The notes beneath the pieces were generated by a model. The model did no database searches. It was not told the origin of the DNA and saw nothing but the letters and a program-made list of their open reading frames with translations. 64,000 nt of DNA from assembly GCA_013398175.1 (NCBI GenBank), contig VZRZ01005950.1, forward strand, positions 19,592-83,591, written 5' to 3'. Source of the stretch: Climacteris rufus (taxonomy: Eukaryota; Chordata; Aves; Passeriformes; Climacteridae). Each line of letters begins with the position of its first letter. The first letter of the stretch is position 1. Positions 34,709 through 46,400 of this stretch are shown in pieces. The position numbers were made by a program, and so were the translations under genes.

Positions 34709-36201
34709 AGGGACTGTGGTACTAAGAGGGCACGATAGCGCAGTGGTTTCTGGGCAGGCAAAAACATGTCAAATATGTTGAGCCCGTTCTTGTGCTGCTA
34801 TAAATTGGTTCAACTTCCTTAGTTTCAAAGCAGTTAGTATGTTATATTAGCTGAGCATTTGACTTTTGTATTAAATGTGTGGCTTCATCATTCTAGTTTC
34901 TCTTAGCAGGGAAAAGGAATGCTAAAAATTCCCTTACCAAAATAATAGAAGGCAAACAGCTGTGGAGCTTTGGGCTGTGTAAGTCCAGAGATGGCTTTCC
35001 TCTGAGTCAGCAAGCAGTAGTTAGGCTCCTGCCAGCTACACAGTGCTGGAATGGATAAATTCTAGCTTGAGCTACTTTTTCTTACAAAATTTAACAGAAA
35101 ACCAAGAAGTTACTTTGCTGTTAAGTTGCCATTTCTCCAATATTCCTCATTTACCAGATCAAGCATCATAATGCTGATCCATCCCGCTGAACAAACATTC
35201 TCACAGAATGAAACTTGTTAAATTTTTACAGTGTATTCTGTATGAATGTTCTTTTTCTGCTTTCCTGGGAAGTGTAGCAGCAATGTCCCTGGTGACATTC
35301 ATTCTGCTGTGCAATTCAGGAAGATTTCACACCAGGACTTTCCAGCATTGCAAGAGCAGTGAGCAGTGTGAGTTGCAGAAGTGCTTCCAGTGTAGGAGAA
35401 ACAGCTCAACACAGGGCACAGCACTGAAAAACTCAGCAAAAGAAAGACAGCTGATCATGGAAATCTGCTTTCCAGACATGGGAGATTCATAAGCAGCGCA
35501 GCTTTGGTTACAGTTGACATGATTGGCCAGATTCTGCCTTTGACTTAGATTAATTTGGATTAATAGTCCAACTCTTTTAATCATGCAAAATGTAAAAAGA
35601 TTTAGCCTGTTTATTTCCTATATTAACCTCATAGGTTGAATCTTAAGTTGTCCGAGTAGTGGGAAAAATAAGCAAAACAACTTGTGAGGTCCCAAAGCTC
35701 TCCAGGTGCCTCTGCTTGGCTGGTCTCCGGATGAGGCACCTGCAGCCACTGGGCTCCTTCAGGGCAGCAGCACCTGGGGTAGCCTGAGAGGGCACTGGGC
35801 AGGGGCACAGCTACACTGTACACACTGGTAGCTTTTTACATACAAAGTAAATAAAACCAGTAAGAAATGCTTTTTGCCTGTTGCTAAATTACTGTCCCTT
35901 TTGGGCATTTTTCAACTGTGACCACAATACTCTTTCTCTTCCAAACTGAATGGCAGTAAACATTCCCCAGTGGCTCTTCTTCAGCCACACCAGTAATGTA
36001 GTATTATTACTCATAGCCAAAACTTGTCCATGGCCACTAAAGTTCTGACTAAGTTTTGTTCTCTTTTTATGAAAAATCAGAAGTGGCTCACTGAGCCAGA
36101 AGATACTATTTTAAAATAATTATACATTTTCTTCTACTTTATTTGTAATTTCACATATAGTCTGAAATGATGGTCCATATTTTTTATATACTTTTTAATC
36201 C

Positions 36202-36207
36202 AATAAA
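36202..36207 (+). promoter_or_regulatory. EXPH5: Alternative polyadenylation signal
   Basis: AATAAA in a U-rich setting, followed by TTTTCTGTGGG. It would give a 3' UTR of about 1.5 kb. Use is not demonstrable from sequence. Confidence 0.4.
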
Positions 36208-36690
36208 ATTTTCTGTGGGACATAATTATATTTTTCTAACTGGAAGGACAGTATACTGGTATTTTAAAATAATGTATTTTACACAAAACAAGCAATGCTT
36301 GTATCACTGACTACTCCACAAGAAACCAAAAGATGAAAATATTATAGTAGGTAAGAGGTATCCTTACTTTTTCATACTGTAAACTTCGTTAAAGAAGTGG
36401 GTCTGTAGTTCAAATCTGTACTGATATATAAGTATTATTACTTTATGCTGGGGTAATTTGTCTTTTGTTGTACATAGAAGGACTAACATAAACTATGTAT
36501 TTATAGTCAGAATTGATTTCTACGACATGCTTGTGTCACTAGGATATAAGGGTATGCTGACATAGGCAATGCTGGAAGGAAATGATTACTTGTACAGTTG
36601 CAGTCTTGTAAAATGTGGTATTCTAAAGAGAAATTATGCTTTTCTGTAAATGTCTCTATTCTCTATGTACAGGATTCTGTAGAGTAAGAC

Positions 36691-36696
36691 AATAAA
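36691..36696 (+). promoter_or_regulatory. EXPH5: Likely EXPH5 polyadenylation signal
   Basis: AATAAA is followed within about 30 bases by TTCTGTTGTTGTACATTTCTG, a U/GU-rich downstream element. This makes it the best of the candidate signals. Alternatives are AATAAA at 36202 and 37268. Confidence 0.6.
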
Positions 36697-37984
36697 ACCA
36701 GCTGAGTATCTGTGCAGAATTTCTGTTGTTGTACATTTCTGCAAAACACATTAATCCAAAAACTGGGAATACCAACCTACATAAGGTAAATAATAAAAAA
36801 AGAAACATTTACAAAGGAAATAAATGGTCATACAGTTTTTCTTGACTAGATGCAGATGGTTTAGAACATTTTTATTTGTAAATATTTTCTACTCATTCAA
36901 CAGTAGTTGGAGTAAGTTCTCATCTTGCTGGCATAATTTTTTTTTCATTTGCTATGCTGTGTATGACAGGAAACCAGGTGGCTTGATTTAATGTAAGCAA
37001 GTAAAAACTGCTTTTGATTGTCAATCAGTTGTGGAAAACTGCAGGCAGTTGAGGATCTGCAGACAGGAATTTGCATTGAATAACAGTATTCTAACAGTCA
37101 ATTGCATGACAACAGGGAGAAATACCTTTTGAATAGCAATCAGTTCCATTCAGTTTAGCAGAGCCAAATTTTGACACTTCCACTCTTCCAAGATTTTCTT
37201 TGGCAAAAATACATTCTATGAACATTGATAATTTATAGGGTTTTCATATCTAAAACTATTTGTTTGAAATAAATCCTGCATTCACATGAAAAAATGTATT
37301 GGTTCTGTATTTGTTTTTCACTGGATGTGAATGCAATAGACTATTAAAAAAAAAAATCCAGCATCTTTATATGGTTGCCAGTGTGCTGATAGCCAACAAT
37401 GCCATGGGTTGAGCCAGCCTTGGTTCATCTCACAGCTGTAGCCAGCGGTCACATCAGCTGCTGGCCTCCTGCACAAGAAGGATGTGCTGCCTTCTCCTGT
37501 CCTGCCAGCTGATGAGTCTCCAGCACACAGTTTTCCATCAGTGGTAGAATCTTTACAGTAGGTATATTAAGCCCTTAGAGAGCCTTATGCCTACAACTTG
37601 CCTTGAGGTACCAATACTCCATATAGGGGCCAGGGGTAGTATTTGATGAGTAGTTTTACAAGGTGATGAGCTCCACGTGAAAATCCCTTCAGCTGTAATT
37701 AGGCCTGAGAGAAACCTGGCTGCCACGTGCCGTGTGATGGTGTGTGAGATTCATCATGGTCTTTCAACCTTAATTGCTACAGCCAGTGTTTGTGGTTCCT
37801 GAGCTCAGTGACACAGTCCCTCAGCCTGGTTTCAGAAGGAAATATGGTTTATGAGCTAAGGTGGTTTTTCTGTCTAGACCTCTGTCCACCCAGTAGGTCG
37901 TGCATGTATCCAGATGATCTTTGAGCATTCTACCATCTTGATGACTTTTGAAAGAAGGGACAAAAGTCTCATGGTTTCATCAAA

Positions 37985-38715
37985 GGGTAATGCAGGTTGG
38001 GAGTGACCTCAGGAGATCTCTGGTCCAGCCTCCTGGCTGAAGCCAGATTGGCTTCAAGGTCAGGGCTGGATGCTTAAGGTTTCATCCGGCTGAGGCTTGA
38101 CAATCTCTGAGGATGGAGACTGGACATCCTCTCTGGGCAACCTGTGCCTCAGTCTGTAACATGGACATGTTACAGCATGACCATCTCTTCTTCCAGCTCA
38201 CGCCAGTTGTCTTTCATCCTTCTTCCCTGCACCATCTCATTATCTTCCTGAGGGCACTGGGGGCTTCTGTAAGGTCCACCCCCTCATTGAATGTATCTCT
38301 TAACAGGCTTAGCAAGTCCAGCTGCCCCAGCCTCTCCTCACAGGGCTGATGCTTCAGTCCTGCCATCTCAGGGCTTCCCCTGGATTTGATCCAGTTTATT
38401 GATGTCTTCCTACTGGGAAGCGCAAAGCTGGATGCAGGATCTAGATATGGTCTAACAAGTACTGAGTGGAGATAGATAATGACCCCCTTCGACCTCTGGC
38501 TCTGCCCCTGTTCATACAGCCCAGGCTGCTGTTGGCTGCTGTTCCTGCCAGGGCTCGTTGATGGCCCATGTCCCTCTCACTGCCCACCAGGACCCCCAGG
38601 GCCATTCCTTCAGTGCTGCTCCCAGCAGCTGGTCCCAGCCCATACCAGAACAGGATGGCTCCTTCCCAGGGACAGGGGCCCTAGAGCACCATCAGGCCCT
38701 GACCCTGTCACCTCC
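37985..38715 (-). mobile_element. CR1 LINE fragment, antisense, about 0.7 kb
   Basis: GCAGGTTGGGAGTGACCTCAGGAGATCTCTGGTCCAGCCTCC is followed by CTCTGGGCAACCTGTGCC, then CCAGCTGCCCCAGCCTCTCCTCACAGGGC and TGGATGCAGGATCTAGATATGGTCT. These are the reverse complement, in order, of the avian CR1 3' portion from the untranslated tail back into the end of the reverse-transcriptase ORF. The open frames on either strand here belong to the repeat. It lies in the EXPH5-POGLUT3 intergenic region. Confidence 0.85.
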
Positions 38716-38990
38716 GCAGGGGTCCCCGCCTCTGCCTGTCCATAGCTCAGCCCAGCCTGGAGCCATCAGTCCCTGCTCTCCATCTCTCCACTGCCCTGCC
38801 TGGCCAGCCATGTGCCCTGCTGAGCCTGGCCCTATCTGAGGCTGACATCCCCAGGACCAGGGAGCTATCCCAGAGCTGTGTCTGACCCCGGTTCCCCTCA
38901 CAGGGACTGATCCTGATCTGCAGAGTGATGTCCCTGCCTGACCTCAGCCCTGCCCTGCGCCCTGCAACACTACACAAGTTTTCTCTCACC
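38716..38990. repeat. C-rich low-complexity sequence
   Basis: C/CT-rich sequence directly continues from the CR1 fragment, with repeated CCCTGCC, CAGCCC and CCTGACC words. It may be a further diverged CR1 portion or a minisatellite-like remnant. The short open frames in it are composition artefacts. Confidence 0.4.
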
Positions 38991-40209
38991 TGTTGGGAGT
39001 ATCACACATGGTAAGTCAGTGGAGATCTGTGGCTATCTGAAGTAAGGGAATTGAGAAGATTGAAGACAAAAGCAGGGAGGAAACCAGACTTGATAATTCC
39101 CCTTTCAAGGAACCTGTTTTTCATGGTCTGTATGCACAGAGACTTGACGTTCATGTTATTCAAACACAGGCGGCATTCATTTGTGCTCTCCTTGCTTTGC
39201 ATGGGAAAATCCAGGCTTGCCCAGAAGCTTGATTTAATTCTCCTACAGCCTTGTAAGGCCTCCCATCTACTGATACCTTGAAATACTTCCTAGTAGCAGC
39301 AAATGGTAAAAATGATAAAACCTTAGGAGACAAATCATTGGAGTTTTCCCCTCTTTACTTCTATCCCAGCATTTTAAATCCATGAATTTACTTTGTTGTT
39401 ACATTTTCTAGAGGATAATACTGTGACCCCTTTTCCCCCAACACCAAGCATTACAGCACTAATGAGGGACCCGCAGGCCTCAGGAGCACCTGGGAGTGAG
39501 TGGGTGCCTGAGCCTCCTCTCCGGGACAGGGAGCTGAGCCCAGTGGCGGGGAACAACGTGTCAGTGCGTCCCAACAGGGTCCCTGCTCTGTCCTTTGCTT
39601 TAAATACAAGTCACTGTGGGAAATCCTAGAAACAGCAAGCAATTTTAAATCATGCCAGGGTTGTTGGTTGTTTTTTTTCCTTTTTACAGCAATCTCTCTA
39701 TATAAGCTGACCCGGGCAGTAACAATAGAAAAAGATGATTTTTTTTCCTCTTTAAATGCCAGGCCAGCTGTTCAGCTGCCGGCTGGGTTGTATCCTAAAC
39801 CACAGGTAACGTGTTATTTGAAGGGGGACGACACACACCCCGATCATCTGCCCTTCAGCGCGTCCCGCACAGCGCCCACAGGCAGGGAAGGAAAACCCCT
39901 CGGGATGGGCAAGCACAGGTCAGCGGCTCCGAGGCCGCTCCTCGGTCTGGCACCGGCTTTGCTGTATTTTCCGTGGCTCCGAGCCCGCTCAGGGATGCGG
40001 GAGCCCCGCGGGCAGGGCGCGGGCCGGCGCGCACGGGCTGTGCCTGGGGAGCTGCTCGCCCCGCGACCTCCCTGGGCTACATCGCGACTCGGCCCAGAGC
40101 AGAAGAACGAGGAGAGGCGGCGCCGGATTCAGCCGCCCGAGGACAGCCCGGCCCTTCCCGCGCCCCCCTCCGGCTGTGTCCTGCCCCGGCCCCGTCGGGC
40201 CGCCCCGCG

Positions 40210-40397
40210 NNNNNNNNNNNNNNNNNNNNNNNNNNNNNNNNNNNNNNNNNNNNNNNNNNNNNNNNNNNNNNNNNNNNNNNNNNNNNNNNNNNNNNNNNNN
40301 NNNNNNNNNNNNNNNNNNNNNNNNNNNNNNNNNNNNNNNNNNNNNNNNNNNNNNNNNNNNNNNNNNNNNNNNNNNNNNNNNNNNNNNNNNNNNNNNN
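40210..40397. other. Assembly gap (188 N)
   Basis: An uninterrupted run of N lies within GC-rich sequence, immediately 5' of the recognisable POGLUT3 exon 1 coding sequence. It hides the start codon and most of the signal peptide. The N count may be an estimate rather than the true missing length. Open frames read across it are meaningless. Confidence 0.99.
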
Positions 40398-40398
40398 G

Positions 40399-40498
40399 TG
40401 GGGCCCCGGGCTGCAGGCGGGGCTCACCCTGCCCGTGCGGTACTTCTACATCCAGGCGGTCAGCACGGCCGGACGCAACTTCTCCCGCTCCCCGCCAG
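40399..40498 (+). CDS. POGLUT3: POGLUT3 coding exon 1, partial (5' part in gap)
   Basis: The visible part starts WGPGLQAGLTLPVRYFYIQA and ends at the donor CCAG|GTACCG (GT at 40499), leaving phase 1. It encodes the first strands of the filamin-type Ig domain; an N-F-S glycosylation sequon falls where the human protein has N-L-T. The start codon and signal peptide are not visible. Confidence 0.9.
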
Positions 40499-43400
40499 GT
40501 ACCGTGCGTGTCCTCGGGGGCGGGCAGGGACGCGGCATGGAGACCCTGCCCGGGGCTGCGAGTTCACCGCAGGAGCTGGCCCGAGCAGCCCGCCCCTTCC
40601 CCTCTTTCTCTCCTCCTTGCTTCCCTCCTTTCTTCCCCCGTTTGGTGCGGTCTCTGTGCTGTTGCTGGCCCCGGCCAGTCCCCACGCCCGGTCCCGCACC
40701 GCCCGGGACACGCAGGTCCGATGGCGAGCGGAGCACATGGTCAGACCCCTCCTTTCTGGTGCTGCCCAGCGTCTCTTCCGCAGAGCTCTCTGCCGTAGCC
40801 TACTCCAGCAGTATGGAATTTACGGCAGCGAACCAGCAAGCTCAGAATGAACCAGTGCTCCTGAAGCTAGCGGATGTAAAATCCCAGGACCCTGCTGGGA
40901 AGTGGTAACGCAATTATCTTTAATGCCGCACACACACCAGTTGCTTAAAATCTTTGTCTCGGTCAGCAGAGCCCTCTGGGCTCTGTTATCATACTGCTGC
41001 TCCGTTAGGGAGTCATTTTCATCTGTTGTTTACTCAGCACAAGCACAAAGCATCCCATGACGCTTCTCCTGAGGGTGGGAATTGGGTTTGTTCTCGCAGG
41101 CCAGCGGTTTGCTACGAGTCAGCTGTTTGCTGCTGCAAGTTAACTCCCTACAGTCTGTATATTATAGTTTAAATTTAGAATAAAAATAACTTTTATGTCA
41201 CGGATTCCGTAAGGAAGATAACCCTGAGGTGAAATCCTGTGCTGGGTAAAAGCTACTTATTTTGCTCTGTATTATTTATTTACTGTTCATAGATGCCTGA
41301 GAGGGCATCTACCAAGTATGCACAGGCTCTTCATATCTTGTAGTTAGAAAGCTGCTGCTTGCAAAATCGAAGAGTAGGCATACATTATACAGGGTCTGTC
41401 TTAAGTCTGACAGAACCGTGAGTACTTCAGGTCTGGACTTTCTCCATCTGCTGTTACAGCTGGGTGCTGGGTGTCAGCACAGTTTTGTAACTGCAGTGAA
41501 GGATGTGACTGCACGCTCACTGCCAGTGAAGGGAGGCTGATACCAGCTGCTCAGGGAGAGCCTTGGGTTCAAACAACGGGTTGCTAAAGGTGAAAAGGTG
41601 TGAAGTTCAACTGGATTCTCATGCTAGTTTAAATCCTGCAAGATAAACTGGTAGGACATGGGTACTGAGAACCTAGTGTTGATCTTAGTGTGTTTGTGTG
41701 TGTTAGTAGTTATGTTAATAAATTCAGTGTCCCAGGAAAGTTTCCAGGTCCCAATGCCATCTGGCATGGAATGATCTCCATTCATACCATGACCTGCTGT
41801 GGCCTCCAGTCGCAGATGGAGCATGCGTGCCGCCGACAGGGAAGAGCTGCTGGCTCCACCTGTGCTAACTGCTGACCCATGCCAAGAATTATTCAGGAGA
41901 GTGCCAAGGATCCTTTAAAAATTTAGCGGTAGAGTTGATGGCATTCCATTGCATGAGCACTGTTTCATGTATTCATGTACACCCTGGCTGTAAACTTCCC
42001 TTCTCAAATGATTTTAAGTGTTCAAATCCTATCCGTAAAATGTCATCAAAAATTGCAATTAATATTTATTCAGGCACAGCTCTCCTGTATAAACTAAATG
42101 CATCTCAAAATGTCACTGTTGGGATAGCAAAAAATCTGCGTTATCACCTCCGCTGCAAAACAGGAACACTGATCAGAGCAAAAGACCTGCAGTTAAGGTT
42201 TAATATTTTTAAGATTTGTCCAAATCTATTAAACTGTGTTTTGTGTGCATTAGAATTTCAGTCAAACAGGGTAGTACTTACTGGGATCCATTATGAAACT
42301 TGTATAGCATAATCAGTAGATTTTAAATCCACATTTGTTTTCTGAATGTCAAGTCTGTTCACCAGAACTGACATGCACCATTGCACATCACAGTGTAATT
42401 TCAACCCAGAGACTGATGATCTACATACTCTGCTAACAAATGTTTTTAAGGCCTCCCAGGTATTCTTGCAGGTTTTACCAAATGCTTTCAAGGAGCAGGG
42501 CATGCTTCTTCCAGCTCTCATTCCAGTGCTGCTGAACAGAGTTAGTACATCTTGGTTACACTCACCTTCATACCTGGGCACTGTAGGACCTCCCTTCAGG
42601 TCTTTGGTTGACCGTGATGCCTGGGCTTTTGTGATAGTCACACACAACTTCCTACCTGTGTTTGTTTGTTCCTGGATATGTGTTCTTGCATCTGACTCTC
42701 TGAAAGTATATGCTCATAATTCATATGTCTCTTTATTGACTCCCTAATTTTGTAATGTCCATCTGCGAAAATAACCAGCAATGGTTGCAGTAAAACAGTT
42801 GAAGAACAGAAATCTTCAGATTTTTAAATTTCTCTTCTGCATACATGTTGGAAATATGGTGAATAGGTTTTAGTCCTTCTCTAGCAATTTGCCTAAAACA
42901 ATATCCTGTTACCTTTTCTCTCTTTTCCCTACATTTCTTCACTTGTTCGTCCATGCATGGAGTACCTCTTTTGCAAGCTGTACAAGGAAAAAAGGTGCAT
43001 AAAGCCAAGTGTCTTTATCTGGATTCCTTGAAGTATCCCATTTTGACTGTGTCTGTATTTTAGTCTCTCTTCAGCACTGGGAAATTATTTTGTACTTACA
43101 ATGCTGTCTCAGACATGTTTTCAGGGTAGCAGAGAAGTATTAGTGCTGCTCATTCAACAAGGTCACATTTTTCTTTTATAATTCCTTTGGATTGAGAGAA
43201 ACAAAACAACATGAGTGAAAGTACCATGGTGGCTTCATCCAATTAATAAAAAAAATCAGAAATCAGGAAAAAGCTGTTAAAATTAATACTGCAGTAGTAC
43301 TTAGAGGCCTTGGCCTGTTACACAATGAATGTTGTAAATCGTAAACAAAAATCCTGTTGCCTCCAGTGGATCATTTTTACTTATATTAAACATTGTCTCC

Positions 43401-46400
43401 TTTTTCCTCCCCCTCCTTTTAAGTGGAGTTAACTTTTTCCCAGAGAGCTTTGTTATCAGTCACTTCCCTTATTAAATGATTCCTGCATCTAAAGTGGCAC
43501 CAGCTAAAACTAACGTGTCCTTTGGGCAGACCCAGAGCTCCTCATGTCTAGAGCAGTATGTACATAACCAGCAGGGAAAAACACCATGTAGTTATTTCCT
43601 GTAGGTGAGGACAATGAGATCAAATTCAGTAGTAATTGACTTGTGATTTCTCAATATTCGCTCATTTCAATGACAACTGAAAACTTCATTTTCTCTGGTG
43701 GGAAATCTCTATACCCAGTGAAAATGCTGTTTAATAAAATGGGTAGAAAGAGACAGAGACATGATACGAACAGAAAACTACTTTCTCTGTGATCCTGCCT
43801 CATGACATGCTCTGGATTTGAAGGCTTATGCATCCAAATAATACTGGGTGATAGTCATAGGGAGTGGATACTAGGTTAAAGTCAGCTGCTTTTAAGGAAA
43901 TTAAAAATGGTGGTTGTAACTAGCAGTGACATTTAGAGGCAGAAATGTTCATTCCTTCAGGAGAGTCATTTAATCTGGAGACTCTTTCACAGTAGTAGAT
44001 TTGAATCCTATTTCAAGATCCAGTGCTCTAAGGAAGACATGGTTGATCATTAAAAGACTGGTACTTACCACATCAGTGCATTTATCTGTGGATGCAAAGT
44101 GCAGAATTAACTGTAACATCTCAATCTTTTAGTGCTTTTGGGACACATTCAAATTTTAGTAACATCTTGATTTTAGCTGGATGTTTTCAGTTTTCATTAA
44201 TTTCTGTATACTAGCTGATGATAACATTCATTGTGTTTGTTTCATTCACAATACTTAGATTGTAATACTTTGCGAATAATTTTTTCCCCTCTTTTTTTTT
44301 AAGAATAAAGTTGACAATAACCACTTGTGCTAGAATTAAAGGAATATAACAGATTTATGTTTATGCGTACTCGTGTTGTGCATAAATTGTTCCATATCCA
44401 GGTAATAAATCATAGTGCATTAATGGTGAAATGCTGGTGGTCTTTAAGCACAGGTCAGACAGATGTCCAGGGAACATCTCCACTGTCATTTTCTTATCCC
44501 TGCTTTTCAGTAGCTGGGACTTTAAATGTGCAAGACAGTCAGCAGCAGCCCAAAGCTGAACAATTTGTATGTGACTCCTGCATGCTGCAACTGCCTTTCC
44601 ACAAGCTGGCAAGTATTCTTTTCTCCTGTTATTTTAACTTGGTTTCCTGCCTTTCTTACTCTAGAGGAAATTATTGTTCCTAGAGCACTAACATGAAAAC
44701 TTAGCATTAAATCTAATCTTAGCTTCAAAATACTGTTAAGCTTTCCTTCTATTTTCTAACCAAATATTTAACTTTTTGTCTCCACCTACAGGTTTTCCTT
44801 TTAGAGGTATGTGATGATCAAGAAAATAGGGTAGGATGTTATTTCATCACTGGAAATGAATTTTACCAACTTGGTATAATTAAAAAAAAATTAGTGAAAA
44901 AATAAATTAAATTCCTTGGTCTTAATCCAGTAGAGTTTGCTTTCACTGTTATTCAATAGATGTGATTCTAATAAATTAAAGTGCTTTTATCTGGTTTTAT
45001 TTTCCTCTTTCCAGGAGAAACACAGTTTAAAGTGGTAATTAAAGCACTTTCTCCAAAAGAAGTCACCAGAATTTACACCCCTCGGCCTTTGGATAGAAAT
45101 GATGGTACATTTCTGATGCGGTACCGGATGTATGGAAGTGTCACAAAAGGCTTAAAAATTGAGATACTTTATGGAGATCAGCATGTGGCTCAATCACCTT
45201 ATATTTTGAAAGGTAAGGATATTTTTTGGTTCAATGTAGTGTATCAAAGTTCTGAATTAGGCTGTATTTGAAACTGCAATACCTGCACTGTGCTGGCTGT
45301 GGACAGCTAGAACAGTTCTGAATCCCTCATGTGCTTGGTAGGTTCACAGTAATGGAGCTTCATTTAGCAGATTAATTTTTACTCTGATAAAGCAAAGTCT
45401 AGTTTTTCTGAAAAGGGAAGAATGTTTCTGTCTTCTCAGTTACACTGCTAAATTATAGGAAAGAAGATTTCCCAGGAAAATTTTAGAAAACATGGAATAA
45501 AAAATTCCAAGCTACTGTAATGTCTAAATTCTGATTGCTGTGGAATCAGAGATACAGACTTTGGGTGCTTTGTTTTCCACAGAACCAGTTTATCATGAAT
45601 ATTGTGACTGTCCTGAAGAAGACCCCGAGGTGTGGCAGGACGTTATGTCTTGTCCATCCCAAGAACCTCAGATTACAAAAGACTTCCTTTCTTTTCCCAC
45701 CATTGACCTTCAGCGGATGCTGCAGGAGATCCCAGCGAAGTTCAGCCAGACAAGAGGTGCTATTGTTCATTACACTGTTCTTGATAATCGCGTCTACCGC
45801 CGCTCCTTAGGCAAGTACACAGACTTCAAGATGTTCTCCGATGAAATGTTCCTGTCACTGGCAAGAAAGGTATCAGTTCCCATCGTGTAAGACTATTTAG
45901 GCAGTATCACAGAATCATGGAATGGTTGGGGTGGGAAGGGATCTCTGGAGAGCATCTAGTCCAACCCCTCTTGCCAAAGCAGGTTCACCCAGAACAGGTT
46001 GCACAGGATCACCTCCAGGTGGGTTTTGAATATCCACAGCCTGTCTGGGCAGTCTGTTCCATAGCTCTGTCATCCTCACAGTAAGGAAGTTTTTCCTCAT
46101 ATTCAGATGGAACTTTGTTTAAGTATGTGCCTGTTTCCTTTGTCCTATTGCTGGGCACCACGGGAAAGCACCTGGCTCCATCCTCTTGACACCCTTAAGG
46201 TATTTGTAAGCATTGATAAGATCCCCTCTCAGTCATATCTTTTCCAGGCTAAACGTATTTAAATACAGCACTACGGCATTGGTTGTTGTATCTTCAGATT
46301 CGTAATTCCTGAAGTAGGATTTGACTTTTGTTTTTCCATGAAGACTACAGTGTGTCTTAGGGGTAACATGCAGGGGCTGGCCTTGATAGTAATGAAAATG

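Larger units (their letters stand above)
34709..37300 (+). other. EXPH5: EXPH5 3' UTR and proximal downstream sequence
   Basis: This AT-rich non-coding sequence follows the stop codon. It carries several AATAAA hexamers (36202, 36691, 37268). The transcript end most likely lies near 36710 or shortly after 37290. No other gene is visible. Confidence 0.7.
39830..40760 (+). promoter_or_regulatory. POGLUT3: CpG-island promoter of POGLUT3
   Basis: CpG-dense sequence surrounds the POGLUT3 first exon and the run of N. Upstream of the gap are GCGCGGGCCGGCGCGC-type stretches; downstream the density declines over about 350 bases into intron 1. The transcription start cannot be placed because part of the region is unsequenced. 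Confidence 0.8.

Noticed and set aside
34723..34818. tRNA-like A box (TAGCGCAGTGG) with a B-box-like GGTTCAACTTCC about 70 bases later, just after the EXPH5 stop.
   Set aside because: The spacing is longer than in a tRNA gene, the B box is imperfect, and I see no acceptor stem or cloverleaf. It is most likely chance or a very decayed SINE.
39668..40908. Long frames crossing the run of N.
   Set aside because: They read through unsequenced bases. Only 40399-40498 in one frame matches POGLUT3 exon 1.
41935..42747. Open frames of 125 and 133 codons in POGLUT3 intron 1.
   Set aside because: They have no domain, no codon signature, no nearby promoter or splice context, and an overlapping antisense frame of similar length.
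44327..44683. 118-codon frame in POGLUT3 intron 1 just upstream of exon 2.
   Set aside because: It has no similarity to POGLUT3 or any domain. Exon 1 joins exon 2 directly in phase with a conserved junction (PPG-ETQFK).
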